Shown piece after piece: positions 7,098 through 16,004 of a DNA stretch of 28,818 bases; the stretch's first letter is position 1, and each line of letters opens with the position of its first letter. The stretch comes from GCA-020356105 sp041602815. Its GTDB lineage: Bacteria; Pseudomonadota; Alphaproteobacteria; UBA8366; JADFVY01. Both the position numbers and the translations under genes were made by a program. Under the pieces are notes generated by a model. That model saw only the letters and a list, made by a program, of their open reading frames with translations. It ran no database searches and was not told where the DNA came from. The DNA lies in assembly GCA_041602815.1 (NCBI GenBank), contig JBFIFO010000030.1:1-28818 (forward strand), in the 5' to 3' direction.

Positions 7098-8192
7098 TCA
7101 GTGCGGGTAGTAGTAAATCCTGCACTCTCTGTCTCCCCCGTTCCCGAAACAGTAGGTGAAAGATTGGTGCGTGTTGAATCCCATCTGCCCGCGGCGCAGG
7201 GAAGCTTCGCTCACTTCGGACAGACGTATGTTCGGGTCGCCGACGCACGGGTTGGCGGATCCGTCAACACAAACGAACGAAACGACACCCGGACACAGGC
7301 AACCGGCCGTTCCCGACCCCGCCCGCTGCGGATCCATCACGAATAGAACGCCGTTACCGGCCGCGGCACACTGATTGTTGAATTCTGCCAGGGCGGCCCC
7401 GGTCAACGAGCACTCCAGGAGCGCGGCCGGTGGGGTCGGGCCAAACGCCGCCGTCACGAGGACGTTGTCGATGGCGGCGGTCATGGCGCCCCCGTCGATC
7501 CCTGAGCCGACCGAAATGGCAATCCGTTGAATCCCTCCCGTGGTGTCGCCCACTTGAAAGCTCCCGGAATCGAAAAGTACTCCGTCGAGTAAGACCCGAT
7601 AAGTGTCGGTCCCAAGGTTAACTTCCATCCGGAAACTGATCTTGGTGTCGAACAAGAAAGGTGCGCTGTGTAAGACGGAACCGCCGCGCTGTGTGACTAC
7701 GCTCCCCTCATCGCCGAAGTTAAGCGCCAGAAAATTGAGTAGTGGCGTTGCATTGTTGCTGAACCGGATACTGAGGGCCGTGTTAAATCCGGCGCCAGAA
7801 TCGACGAAGACCTCGCCTTGCAGGACGAAGAACCCGGTCGTCGGCACGCCCCCAGGGAAATCATCCATATTGAGGAGGATACCATCCGTGTCACTTGGTC
7901 CAACGACGTTGAACTCCAGGGGCTTGTCGGTCAGGGCGCCATGCGTCGCGACCACCCTTATACTGCTACCGTTGAGGCCCTGGCCAAAAACGGTTGAGGG
8001 CTGGACCCGCGGCGCAGCCGATCCCGGCTCGTGTATAGATGGGGGAGAACCGATCGTTTCCGCGTTGAAATCGATATCGTAGAGGACCCCGGACGTCGGC
8101 GGCAGGGTCTGCGCGAGGGCGAGCGTCGCGCCGAATGCGGCGACGATCAGCCCCATCACGAGAGTCAAAGCCTTCCTGTTTTTCGTGAGCAT
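7098..8192 (-). CDS. Exported LamG-like protein with C-terminal eight-cysteine domain
   Basis: A 364-residue protein starting with a clean Sec signal peptide (hydrophobic LVMGLIVAAFGATLALA, then Q). Residues about 33-250 look like a LamG/concanavalin-type jelly roll: an opening LYDIDFNAE strand and a closing RVLLDGVLFDSGSF...AAIDNVLVTA pattern. Residues 261-364 form a separate domain with cysteines at 261, 275, 298, 300, 308, 316, 348 and 357, ending YCFGNGGDREC-x3-YYPH. The same cysteine order and ending occur in the neighbouring upstream gene, and I do not recognise this domain. A periplasmic or surface location with disulfides is inferred. The start has GGGAG eight bases upstream, and a strong terminator follows. 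Base composition looks less GC-rich than that of the housekeeping genes nearby. LamG-like folds usually bind carbohydrate or protein ligands; no ligand is visible. Confidence 0.75.
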   Translation of the reverse strand: MLTKNRKALTLVMGLIVAAFGATLALAQTLPPTSGVLYDIDFNAETIGSPPSIHEPGSAAPRVQPSTVFGQGLNGSSIRVVATHGALTDKPLEFNVVGPSDTDGILLNMDDFPGGVPTTGFFVLQGEVFVDSGAGFNTALSIRFSNNATPLLNFLALNFGDEGSVVTQRGGSVLHSAPFLFDTKISFRMEVNLGTDTYRVLLDGVLFDSGSFQVGDTTGGIQRIAISVGSGIDGGAMTAAIDNVLVTAAFGPTPPAALLECSLTGAALAEFNNQCAAAGNGVLFVMDPQRAGSGTAGCLCPGVVSFVCVDGSANPCVGDPNIRLSEVSEASLRRGQMGFNTHQSFTYCFGNGGDRECRIYYYPH

Positions 8193-8364
8193 TTTATGTC
8201 TCCCAGATATACCTCATACCCCCGTTTTCTTGCGGCGGTAGAGGTCTATTGGTTCCGTTCCTCGGTCTGGGTGAAAGCGTCGATCGCCGCCTTCCCAAGG
8301 CAAGTTGCCGAGGTCGAAGCCGAATCGGCGGCCGCGCATCTGGCTACGGCCGCGACATGCCGCA

Positions 8365-8955
8365 TTAGAAATGCGGAAAGAAGTACTTGGTGCACTCTCT
8401 GTCACCGGCGCTTCCGTTACAGTAGAGGAAGAAGTGCGACTGCCCCGGCTGATCGCCCCACACAATCGTTGAGCCGCCCACACTGAGCGGAAACTCGTTC
8501 ACCGTGCCGGAGCACGGGACTTCATCCGGTCCAACCGCTCGATCCACGCAAATCGCGGAATCGACGCAAGAGCACTCGGCGAATCCGCCAGTGTTTGGAT
8601 CGAAATAAAAGGAAACGATTCCCCCGCCTGCCGCGCACAAGTCTGCAAGGTTGAAGGGGCAGGTCCTGAAAGATCCATCGTCCGGTGTCGTTGCTACGAG
8701 TTCACAAGGCATTATGCGACTGGCCGTCTGCTGGTTCCACTTATCCATGACTCGGGCACATGCCACGGGCGCGGCCCTGGGGCTGTCGCTGTCGCAGTCC
8801 ATGGCCTCGCAGTAGGCGTTGCACAATCCATATGCGGCCCCGCTCTCCAGATCACACACCGTCGATTCCGTCTGTGCTAATGTTGGCGAGGTGATTAGTA
8901 GCAGCGCGACAAGCACCGCCGGTGCGCCGATGGCGCATTTGAACCGTATTTTCAT
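8365..8955 (-). CDS. Exported cysteine-rich protein sharing the eight-cysteine C-terminal domain
   Basis: A 196-residue protein with a signal peptide (PAVLVALLLITSPTLAQ, cleavage near residue 28). The mature N-terminal half has cysteines at 34, 45, 49, 54, 66 and 84, including the compact GLCNAYCEAMDCD motif. The C-terminal half has cysteines at 99, 107, 128, 130, 136, 148, 179 and 188, ending YCNGSAGDREC-x3-FFPH. This second half matches the last 100 residues of the protein encoded at 7098-8192. The ATG at 8955 is preferred over the ATG two codons earlier because AGGGAG stands six bases before it. The two genes are 172 bases apart in the same direction. Extracellular or periplasmic, disulfide-stabilised, function unknown. 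I have an unverified memory that the GLCNAYCEAMDC-type motif recurs in other proteobacterial exported proteins. Confidence 0.7.
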   Translation of the reverse strand: MKIRFKCAIGAPAVLVALLLITSPTLAQTESTVCDLESGAAYGLCNAYCEAMDCDSDSPRAAPVACARVMDKWNQQTASRIMPCELVATTPDDGSFRTCPFNLADLCAAGGGIVSFYFDPNTGGFAECSCVDSAICVDRAVGPDEVPCSGTVNEFPLSVGGSTIVWGDQPGQSHFFLYCNGSAGDRECTKYFFPHF

Positions 8956-9450
8956 GAGCATCTCCCTCTATGTGGCGTTTGCCATCGGCTTGACGGCCGG
9001 CGCCGACCGGCTGCGTCAGTCCAGCCGGAAACACGCTAAGTTTTTATCAGTTCGTTGCCTCCCATTCGCGGCACCCCCAGATCAACCGGGTCTTGGTCGG
9101 GAATTTACCCATCCGCGCATCGTTTTCAGACAAGTAGTATACAATAAATTCGATTAAGATAAATACAAATATGACGAAACTGTTGGGATTTGGTCAAACA
9201 ACGAACTCTCGCAGTTTCGCATGCGACCTGCGTATATTTATCTATTTACAATACACATATTATGGAAGGTTCATATTACACAATTCTTTCTACTCTTCAG
9301 TATTGAAAAAAATACTCACTTGGAAACTATTAAAATAATAAGGGTATAGAGCACGAGAAATTGGAGCGATCATTGAAGACATACGTGAACAAATGTGTTG
9401 ATCGTCTTGTCAACTGCCTCGCGATCGTTCACATGTAGACCCCGGCCGCC
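8956..9450. other. Intergenic gap, AT-rich in its middle
   Basis: No gene is supported here. The stretch from about 9110 to 9420 is strikingly AT-rich against a GC-rich background (roughly one quarter to one third GC by eye). It holds many short A/T runs but no convincing reading frame. It probably contains the promoter of the minus-strand gene starting at 8955; TATACT on the minus strand near 9136-9141 is a possible -10, without a good -35. No intrinsic terminator was found for the gene ending at 9451. Confidence 0.5.
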
Positions 9451-12400
9451 TCAAAAATTGAGGGTAATCCGGCCAAGGATGGTACGTGCTGGAATATAAG
9501 GGCCGATGGAGGGTTCGTCCTCGAACTCCCGAAAGCTGTCGTCCTGATAATTGAACTCCTCGTTTAGCAGATTTTGCACCGACAGGCTGATGATTCCGTG
9601 CCGATTCGGAAGGCGGTAGCCAACCGCGGCATCGACGACGAAAAATGAATCGCTCCCGTCCGCCAATCCGATCGTGTTCGAAGAGCGGTCCACTTCCTGA
9701 TCGACGTAGCTCGCGCTGACGCCGGCGAAAAAACCCGAGCGGTGGAAGTAGCGGACGCCGATGGGAACACTGATGGTTTCCACTTCGTCGGGAACAACGT
9801 CAAATTGCGTCGCCAACCCCAACTCGCTCTCGAAGCGGTCGTAAACGAACCCCGCACTCAACGCCAGCTCCGGAAGGGGAATCCAGTTCAGATAGGCACG
9901 ATGCGACTGCTCCTTCCGTTCTTCAAAAACAAAGGTGCTGCCAGAGCGCACCGGTTCGTCGAGATCGCGCCAGGTACCCTCCACTCCGACGAACAGGTCA
10001 TTTCCCAGGCGCCAATCGAAACCGCCACCATAACGCCAGGAGGTGGTCGCGTTGATGTCGTCGAAGAACTGGTTGAACCCCGCGACCTGGGTCGGCTCGA
10101 TCGTCCGGTTCGCTGCGAGCGCCGGCTTGACAGTCCGAAACGCAGCGCCGCGGAAGCGAAGGGCAGGCGTGATGTGCCACTGGACACCGAATTTCGGATT
10201 GATTTTATCCACAGCGAGGTCTTCGCCGACCGGCTCATCCTGGGTATAGTCGTCGTAACTGACACCCGCCGTCCAGGTGACGGAGGCCGGGATTTTGATG
10301 TTGGCGTAGACGTAGCCTCGATAGTGTTTCAAGTCGCGATCCCTAATCTCCCGATTGGAATTGACAATAGGGGGCGTTGGAGGCGCCGGCGGAACAAACG
10401 TGAAGACAACGGTTTCTGTTTTGTCCACATAACGATCGAGATCGCTGAAAGCGAACCCAGCCGTCACATTGTAACGATCCCTTCGAAAAACGTACTGCGC
10501 CTCGGCTTGATATCCCTCATCGTCACGCAGGTCGTCCAAGGAAACCTCTGTAATGATGCCTGGCGGAGATGGCCGGAATTCCGACTGTGTCAACCGTCCC
10601 TCCCGGTCGCTGTATATGACGGAAAGCAGCGCGTCGGAATCGGGCGATGGCGAATACCGGAGGCCAATACGCGCAATATCCTGATCCAGGTCGCGCTCCT
10701 TCACGAGCAGGAAGTCGTCGGGATTGAAGTTGAGCGCCAGGTCGCCCGAAATCGAGTCGCGGTGCCGGTATTCAAGCTGCAGGTTGAGATCCGGCGTTAA
10801 TGCCGCCTGGACATAGACATTCTGGATGTCGTGCTCGATTCCGTGGTTTCCCCGCCAGCCATCGGTCTCGTAGTGGTAGCCGCCGGCGCTGATCGACAGC
10901 CAGTCATAGATCGCCGAGACCACGCCCTCGTATTCTATGGTATCGTCCTCGCCGTAGGCGCCGCTGGCGTCGAGCCGCGCCTGGTTGCGTTCGAACAGCG
11001 GTGTGAACTCGTTGAAGCCGGCGCTGGCCGGACCGCCGCTCGTGATGATGTTGAGGTTGGTCTCGCTAACGCTGGGCGGCACGGGGTTAATGTTGACGTC
11101 CTGCAGCATCTGGGCCTGCAGCTGTTCGCTGACGCGCGATATCTCCCGCCGGCGCATGCCGGCATAGGCATCTGAGAGAAAACGATGCGCCGACGCGTTG
11201 GTCGGGTCGTCGGCGAGCGATTTGGTCGCCTCGTTCACGCCGGCCTGATGGAAGCCCAGATCCGAATACACCCGCGCGAGGCTGGCCCCGCGCGCCGCGC
11301 GGTCCTCGTCGAGCTGCAGCCGGCCGCGGTACACAGCCCGGTTATCGTTCGCCGCGATCGATCGCTGAATGTCGTCCAGCGCGTCACCGGGCCGGTTCTC
11401 GCTCTGCTTGCGGATCGCATCGTACAGGTAGGCGGTCGGATCGAGCGGATCCATCCCCTTGGCAAGGGCGAACTGTTCCGCATCCAGGGGCGCGCGCTTC
11501 TCCGCGAAATACGCCTTGCCGAGATAGGCCCGCATCAGGGCGTTTTCCGAATCGAGGCCGACCGCGATTTCAATCTGCTGGCGCCCGTCCGCAAGGTCGC
11601 CGTCGCGGATCATGGCCAGGCCCAGGCCAAGCCGTGGCAGGGCATCGCCAGGCGCCAGCGCGATCGCCCGATCGAACGACTCGCGGGCCCGGTCCGTGCG
11701 GATTTCCGCAAGGGCGGCAAAGCCGAGAACGACATGTGTGCGCGCGATGCCGGGGTCGATCTGCGCCGCTGCCTCCGCGGCTTCGCGGGCACGTCCGCGG
11801 TAACCCAGCGACAGCCACAGCTCGGCAAGCCGTGCCCGCGCCAGCGGGTCATCGGGTTGCTGCGCGACCGCCTGAAGCAGCGTGTCCCGCGCTGCCGCCA
11901 GCTGGAAATTCGCCTGCTGGGCATACGACAATGCGATCTTCGCCGCCGCCGACCGGGGGCTCAGCTCGACCGCGCGGCGCCCGTTCGCCAGCGCGTCGCC
12001 CTTGCGGTTTCGCGCCACGTCGATCACGGCTAGCAGGGCGTAAGCCAGGCCGGATCCGGGATCCTGGCGCAACGCCAGGGCAATCGCGGAATCGGCCTCC
12101 TCGGAGCGTCCCACCGACAGCAGCAACGCCGCCCGATAGAAGTTGAAGCGGCTGTCGCGCCGGTCCGTGGGTACGCGGTCCAGGCGTTCGAGCGCGGCGG
12201 CGAATTCGCCGCGGCCCGCGAGCGCAAGCGCCTCGGCGAGCGGCGCGGGGAGGTCCTCGGGGACCCGCCCCGTCCTGCCGCCGAGGACCGCGAGGACCGG
12301 CGGATAGTACAGCGCCCACTGCGCCGCATCGCGCGGGCGCACGGCAATTCTTTGCACGGGCGCCTGGCCGGCCTGCGCGACGACCGACTCCCCGGCCGCG

Positions 12401-12906
12401 ACCGCGACCCGGCCGTATTCGTTGGCGGCAAGGACCTGGCCTTCGAACACCGTAAGCTGGGCCTGCGTTCGCTCGACCCGAACGACGAATTCCGTTCCTT
12501 CGATGGCCGCGTTGAGGTACGGCGTGTTGACCGACAGCAGGCGCGGTTGGCGGCTGAAAGACTGAATCGCACCGGTAATCAGGCTCAGCAGCGAACGCTC
12601 TTCTTCCTTCTCGACGACATTGAGCAGGCGCACGGCCGTGTTCTGGTCGAGACGCAGGACGGCGTCGTTGACCAGCGCAATCGCCGCGCGGCTTCGCGCG
12701 CCGACGCGGATCGTGTCGTCCTGGCAGAGCGTCTCGTTCGCTCCCGCCGGCTGCCACACCTGTTCGCCGGTCCGCTGGACCTCGACCCTACCTTCAATCG
12801 AAACGATGTGTCCGACGACCGGTTCGCAAATCTCTGCCGCAAGACCCCTTCCCGCGATCAAGCAGAATATGGCAACACCCATTCCTGTGGATCGACAGAG
12901 TCGCAT
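9451..12906 (-). CDS. FecR domain - TPR - outer membrane beta-barrel fusion protein
   Basis: From the ATG at 12906 the protein has 1151 residues. A signal peptide (MGVAIFCLIAGRGLAA, mature start near EICEPVVG) is followed by a FecR-type domain at about 33-200 (GHIVSIEGRVEVQR, DDTIRVGARSRAAIALVNDA, NTPYLNAAIEGTEFVV, VFEGQVLA). TPR-like helical repeats occupy about 220-590. From about 610 to the end, alternating amphipathic strands rich in Tyr and Trp look like an outer membrane barrel. The protein ends TLNF, a terminal-phenylalanine barrel signature. FecR domains normally sense or relay states of outer membrane receptors; here the sensor, scaffold and barrel are in one chain. No plug domain or TonB box is evident, so it need not be a TonB receptor. 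The start is chosen by the signal peptide; the open frame continues to 13155 but that extension looks non-coding. The CHASE2 cyclase gene lies upstream in the same direction. Confidence 0.82.
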   Translation of the reverse strand: MRLCRSTGMGVAIFCLIAGRGLAAEICEPVVGHIVSIEGRVEVQRTGEQVWQPAGANETLCQDDTIRVGARSRAAIALVNDAVLRLDQNTAVRLLNVVEKEEERSLLSLITGAIQSFSRQPRLLSVNTPYLNAAIEGTEFVVRVERTQAQLTVFEGQVLAANEYGRVAVAAGESVVAQAGQAPVQRIAVRPRDAAQWALYYPPVLAVLGGRTGRVPEDLPAPLAEALALAGRGEFAAALERLDRVPTDRRDSRFNFYRAALLLSVGRSEEADSAIALALRQDPGSGLAYALLAVIDVARNRKGDALANGRRAVELSPRSAAAKIALSYAQQANFQLAAARDTLLQAVAQQPDDPLARARLAELWLSLGYRGRAREAAEAAAQIDPGIARTHVVLGFAALAEIRTDRARESFDRAIALAPGDALPRLGLGLAMIRDGDLADGRQQIEIAVGLDSENALMRAYLGKAYFAEKRAPLDAEQFALAKGMDPLDPTAYLYDAIRKQSENRPGDALDDIQRSIAANDNRAVYRGRLQLDEDRAARGASLARVYSDLGFHQAGVNEATKSLADDPTNASAHRFLSDAYAGMRRREISRVSEQLQAQMLQDVNINPVPPSVSETNLNIITSGGPASAGFNEFTPLFERNQARLDASGAYGEDDTIEYEGVVSAIYDWLSISAGGYHYETDGWRGNHGIEHDIQNVYVQAALTPDLNLQLEYRHRDSISGDLALNFNPDDFLLVKERDLDQDIARIGLRYSPSPDSDALLSVIYSDREGRLTQSEFRPSPPGIITEVSLDDLRDDEGYQAEAQYVFRRDRYNVTAGFAFSDLDRYVDKTETVVFTFVPPAPPTPPIVNSNREIRDRDLKHYRGYVYANIKIPASVTWTAGVSYDDYTQDEPVGEDLAVDKINPKFGVQWHITPALRFRGAAFRTVKPALAANRTIEPTQVAGFNQFFDDINATTSWRYGGGFDWRLGNDLFVGVEGTWRDLDEPVRSGSTFVFEERKEQSHRAYLNWIPLPELALSAGFVYDRFESELGLATQFDVVPDEVETISVPIGVRYFHRSGFFAGVSASYVDQEVDRSSNTIGLADGSDSFFVVDAAVGYRLPNRHGIISLSVQNLLNEEFNYQDDSFREFEDEPSIGPYIPARTILGRITLNF

Positions 12907-13511
12907 GAAAGCAATGGAGCGTCCTGCAATCCCTGAGCGATTCTCGGCAGTGGTGCCAACTTCCATGGGCGGAACGGCGCGGTACTTTCCGCTCGAACGA
13001 CTCACGATTATTGGACGCGAAATAGAGGCGACCGCTCGTGGCCAGGGAACTGACCGGAAAGATCTGTTGATCGTCGCGACAGCGCAATACGCCAAGCGCG
13101 CCGCGCCTATGCTAATAGCTGCCCGCATCGGCCCCATAGCCGCACTTCCCGTCACGCATTTTCGTCCACCCTGGCCCTTAGTGGGCCCATTGTTCGTCGT
13201 TAGCGCACATTGGTGATCCGGTGATCGCTATGTTGCGCAAACATTGCGCTTGGCATCATCTATGCGACGGCAAAACTTACCGGCCGCGCAGCGAGATAAT
13301 CCTGCACTTCGGACTTAGCGTCACTGAGCGTTCGCTCGCCACTCTGCCGCTATTCGTCCCGGCCATACCAATCGTACGCTATCGATGTTTTCTCCCTGCT
13401 CTTCTGGCGACGTGCGTGCCGTGCTTCCGGCCGATTTGCGCGGGCTTCAAATCCCATTCCAACGGCAGCATGCGTTACAGATGGAGAAATTTTCTTATAT
13501 TCTACTCAGCT

Positions 13512-13526
13512 AGATTATCATAATCT
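13512..13526. repeat. Short AT-rich inverted repeat
   Basis: AGATTA and TAATCT form perfect 6-base arms around TCA in the AT-rich part of the gap between the FecR fusion and cyclase genes. It could be an operator or chance. Confidence 0.25.
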
Positions 13527-13584
13527 GACTTTCTTGACTATGTCCAAACGGTCGGGCAGCGATATGCCGCCATCGCCATTTCAC

Positions 13585-13596
13585 GTCGTGCACGAC
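13585..13596. repeat. Perfect 12-base palindrome
   Basis: GTCGTGCACGAC reads the same on both strands, with CACGAC repeated again five bases further on. It lies about 110 bases downstream of the cyclase stop and about 680 upstream of the FecR fusion start. A dimeric repressor site is one possibility. Confidence 0.3.
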
Positions 13597-13706
13597 AGGC
13601 ACGACTAATCCGTAGGACAAAATTTCGTCCATTCAACTCAGCACAACAAACAGCGATCGCTCTGCGCGATTGGCCACGACGTCCGGCAGATAAGTAATCG
13701 CGAGAA

Positions 13707-15962
13707 CTACTTGACGTCCAGGACGACGACGGCCGGGTCGTCCTGCTTCGGAGCCTTGCGCAGATATTGCCGGCAGCGCTCGAGATAGAATCGGGCCGGG
13801 CCATCGTCGGCGTAATCCTTAAGGATGGCCCGGAACCGGACCCCGGCCCGCGGCCAGCGGCCGGCACGAAACAGGTCGAGGGCCTCTGCGAAGCGCTCGC
13901 ACAGGTCCAGATGCCTCTGCCCCGCATCCGTGCGTCGTGCCATGATCTCGACCACTTGCGTCGGGTTGCTCTTGCCGACCAGCAGGAACATCCCGAGCGG
14001 CCGCCAAAGCACCGCCTCGACGCCGTCCACGACGGATGCGGTTGCCAGGACTCTCGTCGAGAGTTGCTTGTTCAGGCTTTCCAGGCGTGCTGCGGTATTC
14101 ACGCAGTCGCCGAGAACGCGGTAGGTCATCTGCCCCCCACCGCCGGTGTGCCCCACATAAAACTGACCTGATTCCAACCCTATGCGTGCGTCGAGCTGGA
14201 AGCGCGTTTCCTTCCATGTAAATCGGCCGATCGTCTCGACAATGTCCAGTCCAGCGAATATTGCGTCGTGATGGCCTGTCAGATCCGGACTGGCGGCGGT
14301 CCAGGCGCACATGATGGTGTCGGCGTGGAACTCGGTGATCGTCGGTTTGTGCCGCTTGAGCGACGCCGCCAGACGATCGAAATAGCTGTTCACGAACGCC
14401 GCAAGTTCCTTGGGTTTCATCTGCTCGGAGATGGTGGTGAACCGCGACATGTCGGTGGCTAGGCAGGTGCCGTACACGACCGTGTCGAGCGCGGTGGGAT
14501 CGAAGGCATGCTGGGTCAGACCCTGCAGGACGCTCTCCGGCACATAGGTGCTGATCAGCTGGCTGACCTGTTTTTCCTTGCGGCGTTCCAGCAGATACTG
14601 GCCGGCGAGGCCGCCGAACAGAGCGATCGGAAACTGGACGAGCAGCGGTACGGCGAGCGGCGCCAAAATGTCGGCCGAATTGAAGCCGAGCTGCGTCGCG
14701 ATGGCGTAGACACCGGCAATGGCAAAGGCGAGCGGCACGCCCACAAGCGCGGGCACCAGATACACAATGGCCCCAAGCAGCAAACCGAACCCGAAGTGGA
14801 TCAGGACCGAGGTCAGCGACGCGACGGGCTTCAGGCTGCGATCGGTGAGCAGGTTGGCGAATGCGGTTGCGGCGATCTCGACCCCGCTCAAGTCGACGCC
14901 GTCGCTTCGCGTGAATACGGTGAAATACCGGTCCGGCTGGCCGGGGTCGGTCAGGCTGGAAAACCCGACGAAGACGACTTTGCCTGCCAGGTCGAGTGCG
15001 CCGGCGCTAGCGTATGGATCGCTGTCGCGGATCACCGCATGAAACGGAATGGTCGTGATCGTGCCTGGCGGTCCGTAGAAGTTCAGGTAGCGGTGGTTGT
15101 CTCCGGCGTAGAGACCGACGAGAGCCCTGAGCTGCCGTCTCGTCGCGGGGTCGGACACGGGTCCGCCCTCTTTGTCGATGGCATCGACGACCCGCACGGT
15201 GAGTCCAGGATCCTCGACGAACGCGCTACGGACCGCACGCATCATGTCTCGAACGCCAGACGCCCCCGACAGGTCCCCATATCGATTCGGCATGTCTTGA
15301 AGGTCCGGCGTCGCCGCCTCTCGCAAAATCTCGTACCAATGTTCGTAAACGCCGCGCGCATGAAGCTGAAGGGCAACCGCCGGCAGCGTCGGAGCGCCAA
15401 CAGCGCTCGGCTTGAAGGCCCAGAACTGATCGACGGCAATCTGGATTTTCGGCAACGGAAACGGACCGACTCCGCTCGCCGCCGCCGCCAGGATGGGCAT
15501 CGGCGGAATCAGTTCCTCGACCCACAGCGAGCCCACCTCCTTTCCGCCGCTATCGGTGATCAGCTTCTTCTGCCCGCTGAGCCTTTCGAACAGGACGATG
15601 CGCCGGCTTCTGCCGATGGCCTGGGCAAAGGCGATATCACCCTCGACCGATTTCGGTTTGTCGAGTTCGAGATCGAAGACGATGACGGAGGCGTTCCGTT
15701 CCGTCAGCCTGTCGACAAGTTTCCCGTAAATGGACCGCGACCATTCCCGTGGCAGGGCAGGCAGATCGAGTTGCGGGCCGGTATCCTGGTCGATCGCAAC
15801 GACGACGACATCCGATGGCGCCGGAATCTCTCCCCGGACGCCGAAGAGCCACGGCAGGCCGACGTTTCTCTCGAGCTTCTGTCCGGGTGATGCGAATCCG
15901 AAAGCCACGCCAACCAGGCCGGTGGCGACGCCGAGAGCAAGCCCCTTTACCCACTGATTCAT
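13707..15962 (-). CDS. CHASE2 domain class III adenylate/guanylate cyclase
   Basis: A 751-residue membrane cyclase with the standard CHASE2 plan. One N-terminal membrane segment (7-24) precedes a periplasmic CHASE2 domain at about 35-375 (VVVVAIDQDTGPQL, SRSIYGKLVDRL, VIVFDLELDKP, GKVVFVGFSS). Three membrane segments follow at about 385-405, 408-425 and 433-455, then a cytoplasmic class III cyclase domain at about 495-675. Metal-binding Asp504 (ATDMSRFT) and Asp548 (FHADTIMCAW) are present, as are transition-state residues Asn622 and Arg626 (VNTAARLE), so it should be active. Whether it makes cAMP or cGMP cannot be read with confidence. A charged tail of about 70 residues may be one or two TPR-like helices. 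The CRP-family gene nearby has cAMP-contact residues, making cAMP likely. A -10 box and a CRP-like site lie upstream. Confidence 0.92.
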   Translation of the reverse strand: MNQWVKGLALGVATGLVGVAFGFASPGQKLERNVGLPWLFGVRGEIPAPSDVVVVAIDQDTGPQLDLPALPREWSRSIYGKLVDRLTERNASVIVFDLELDKPKSVEGDIAFAQAIGRSRRIVLFERLSGQKKLITDSGGKEVGSLWVEELIPPMPILAAAASGVGPFPLPKIQIAVDQFWAFKPSAVGAPTLPAVALQLHARGVYEHWYEILREAATPDLQDMPNRYGDLSGASGVRDMMRAVRSAFVEDPGLTVRVVDAIDKEGGPVSDPATRRQLRALVGLYAGDNHRYLNFYGPPGTITTIPFHAVIRDSDPYASAGALDLAGKVVFVGFSSLTDPGQPDRYFTVFTRSDGVDLSGVEIAATAFANLLTDRSLKPVASLTSVLIHFGFGLLLGAIVYLVPALVGVPLAFAIAGVYAIATQLGFNSADILAPLAVPLLVQFPIALFGGLAGQYLLERRKEKQVSQLISTYVPESVLQGLTQHAFDPTALDTVVYGTCLATDMSRFTTISEQMKPKELAAFVNSYFDRLAASLKRHKPTITEFHADTIMCAWTAASPDLTGHHDAIFAGLDIVETIGRFTWKETRFQLDARIGLESGQFYVGHTGGGGQMTYRVLGDCVNTAARLESLNKQLSTRVLATASVVDGVEAVLWRPLGMFLLVGKSNPTQVVEIMARRTDAGQRHLDLCERFAEALDLFRAGRWPRAGVRFRAILKDYADDGPARFYLERCRQYLRKAPKQDDPAVVVLDVK

Positions 15963-16004
15963 GTTCTTGTCGCGGCCAATCGGATCCTGGGGCCAGATTT
16001 TCCA

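Larger units (their letters stand above)
12907..13706. other. Long leader or intergenic region between cyclase and FecR-TPR-barrel genes
   Basis: The first 250 bases stay open in the frame of the FecR gene but encode a segment rich in Arg, Ser and Ile without domain features, before an obvious signal peptide, so I treat them as untranslated. From 13160 to 13706 no gene is supported. The region around 13490-13550 is AT-rich and contains a short inverted repeat, and a 12-base palindrome lies at 13585-13596. An upstream promoter with a long 5' leader for the FecR gene is plausible. Confidence 0.4.

Noticed and set aside
9383..9432. GTGAAC and GTTCAC as a possible CRP-type or operator repeat
   Set aside because: The arms are about 37 bases apart and neither matches the CRP half-site spacing. 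No 16-base CRP site was found upstream of the cysteine-rich genes.
12907..13155. 83-codon extension of the FecR fusion frame
   Set aside because: The frame is open, but the signal peptide begins after it and the extension is Arg/Ser-rich with no feature. A start at 12906 or a few codons later is more likely.
13221..13523. Plus-strand frame of 100 codons between the barrel and cyclase genes
   Set aside because: No ribosome site, and its translation has scattered Cys, Trp and Arg without a recognisable pattern.
14508..15890. Plus-strand open frame of 460 codons
   Set aside because: Antisense shadow of the CHASE2 cyclase, with low-complexity Arg/Gln/Asp-rich translation.
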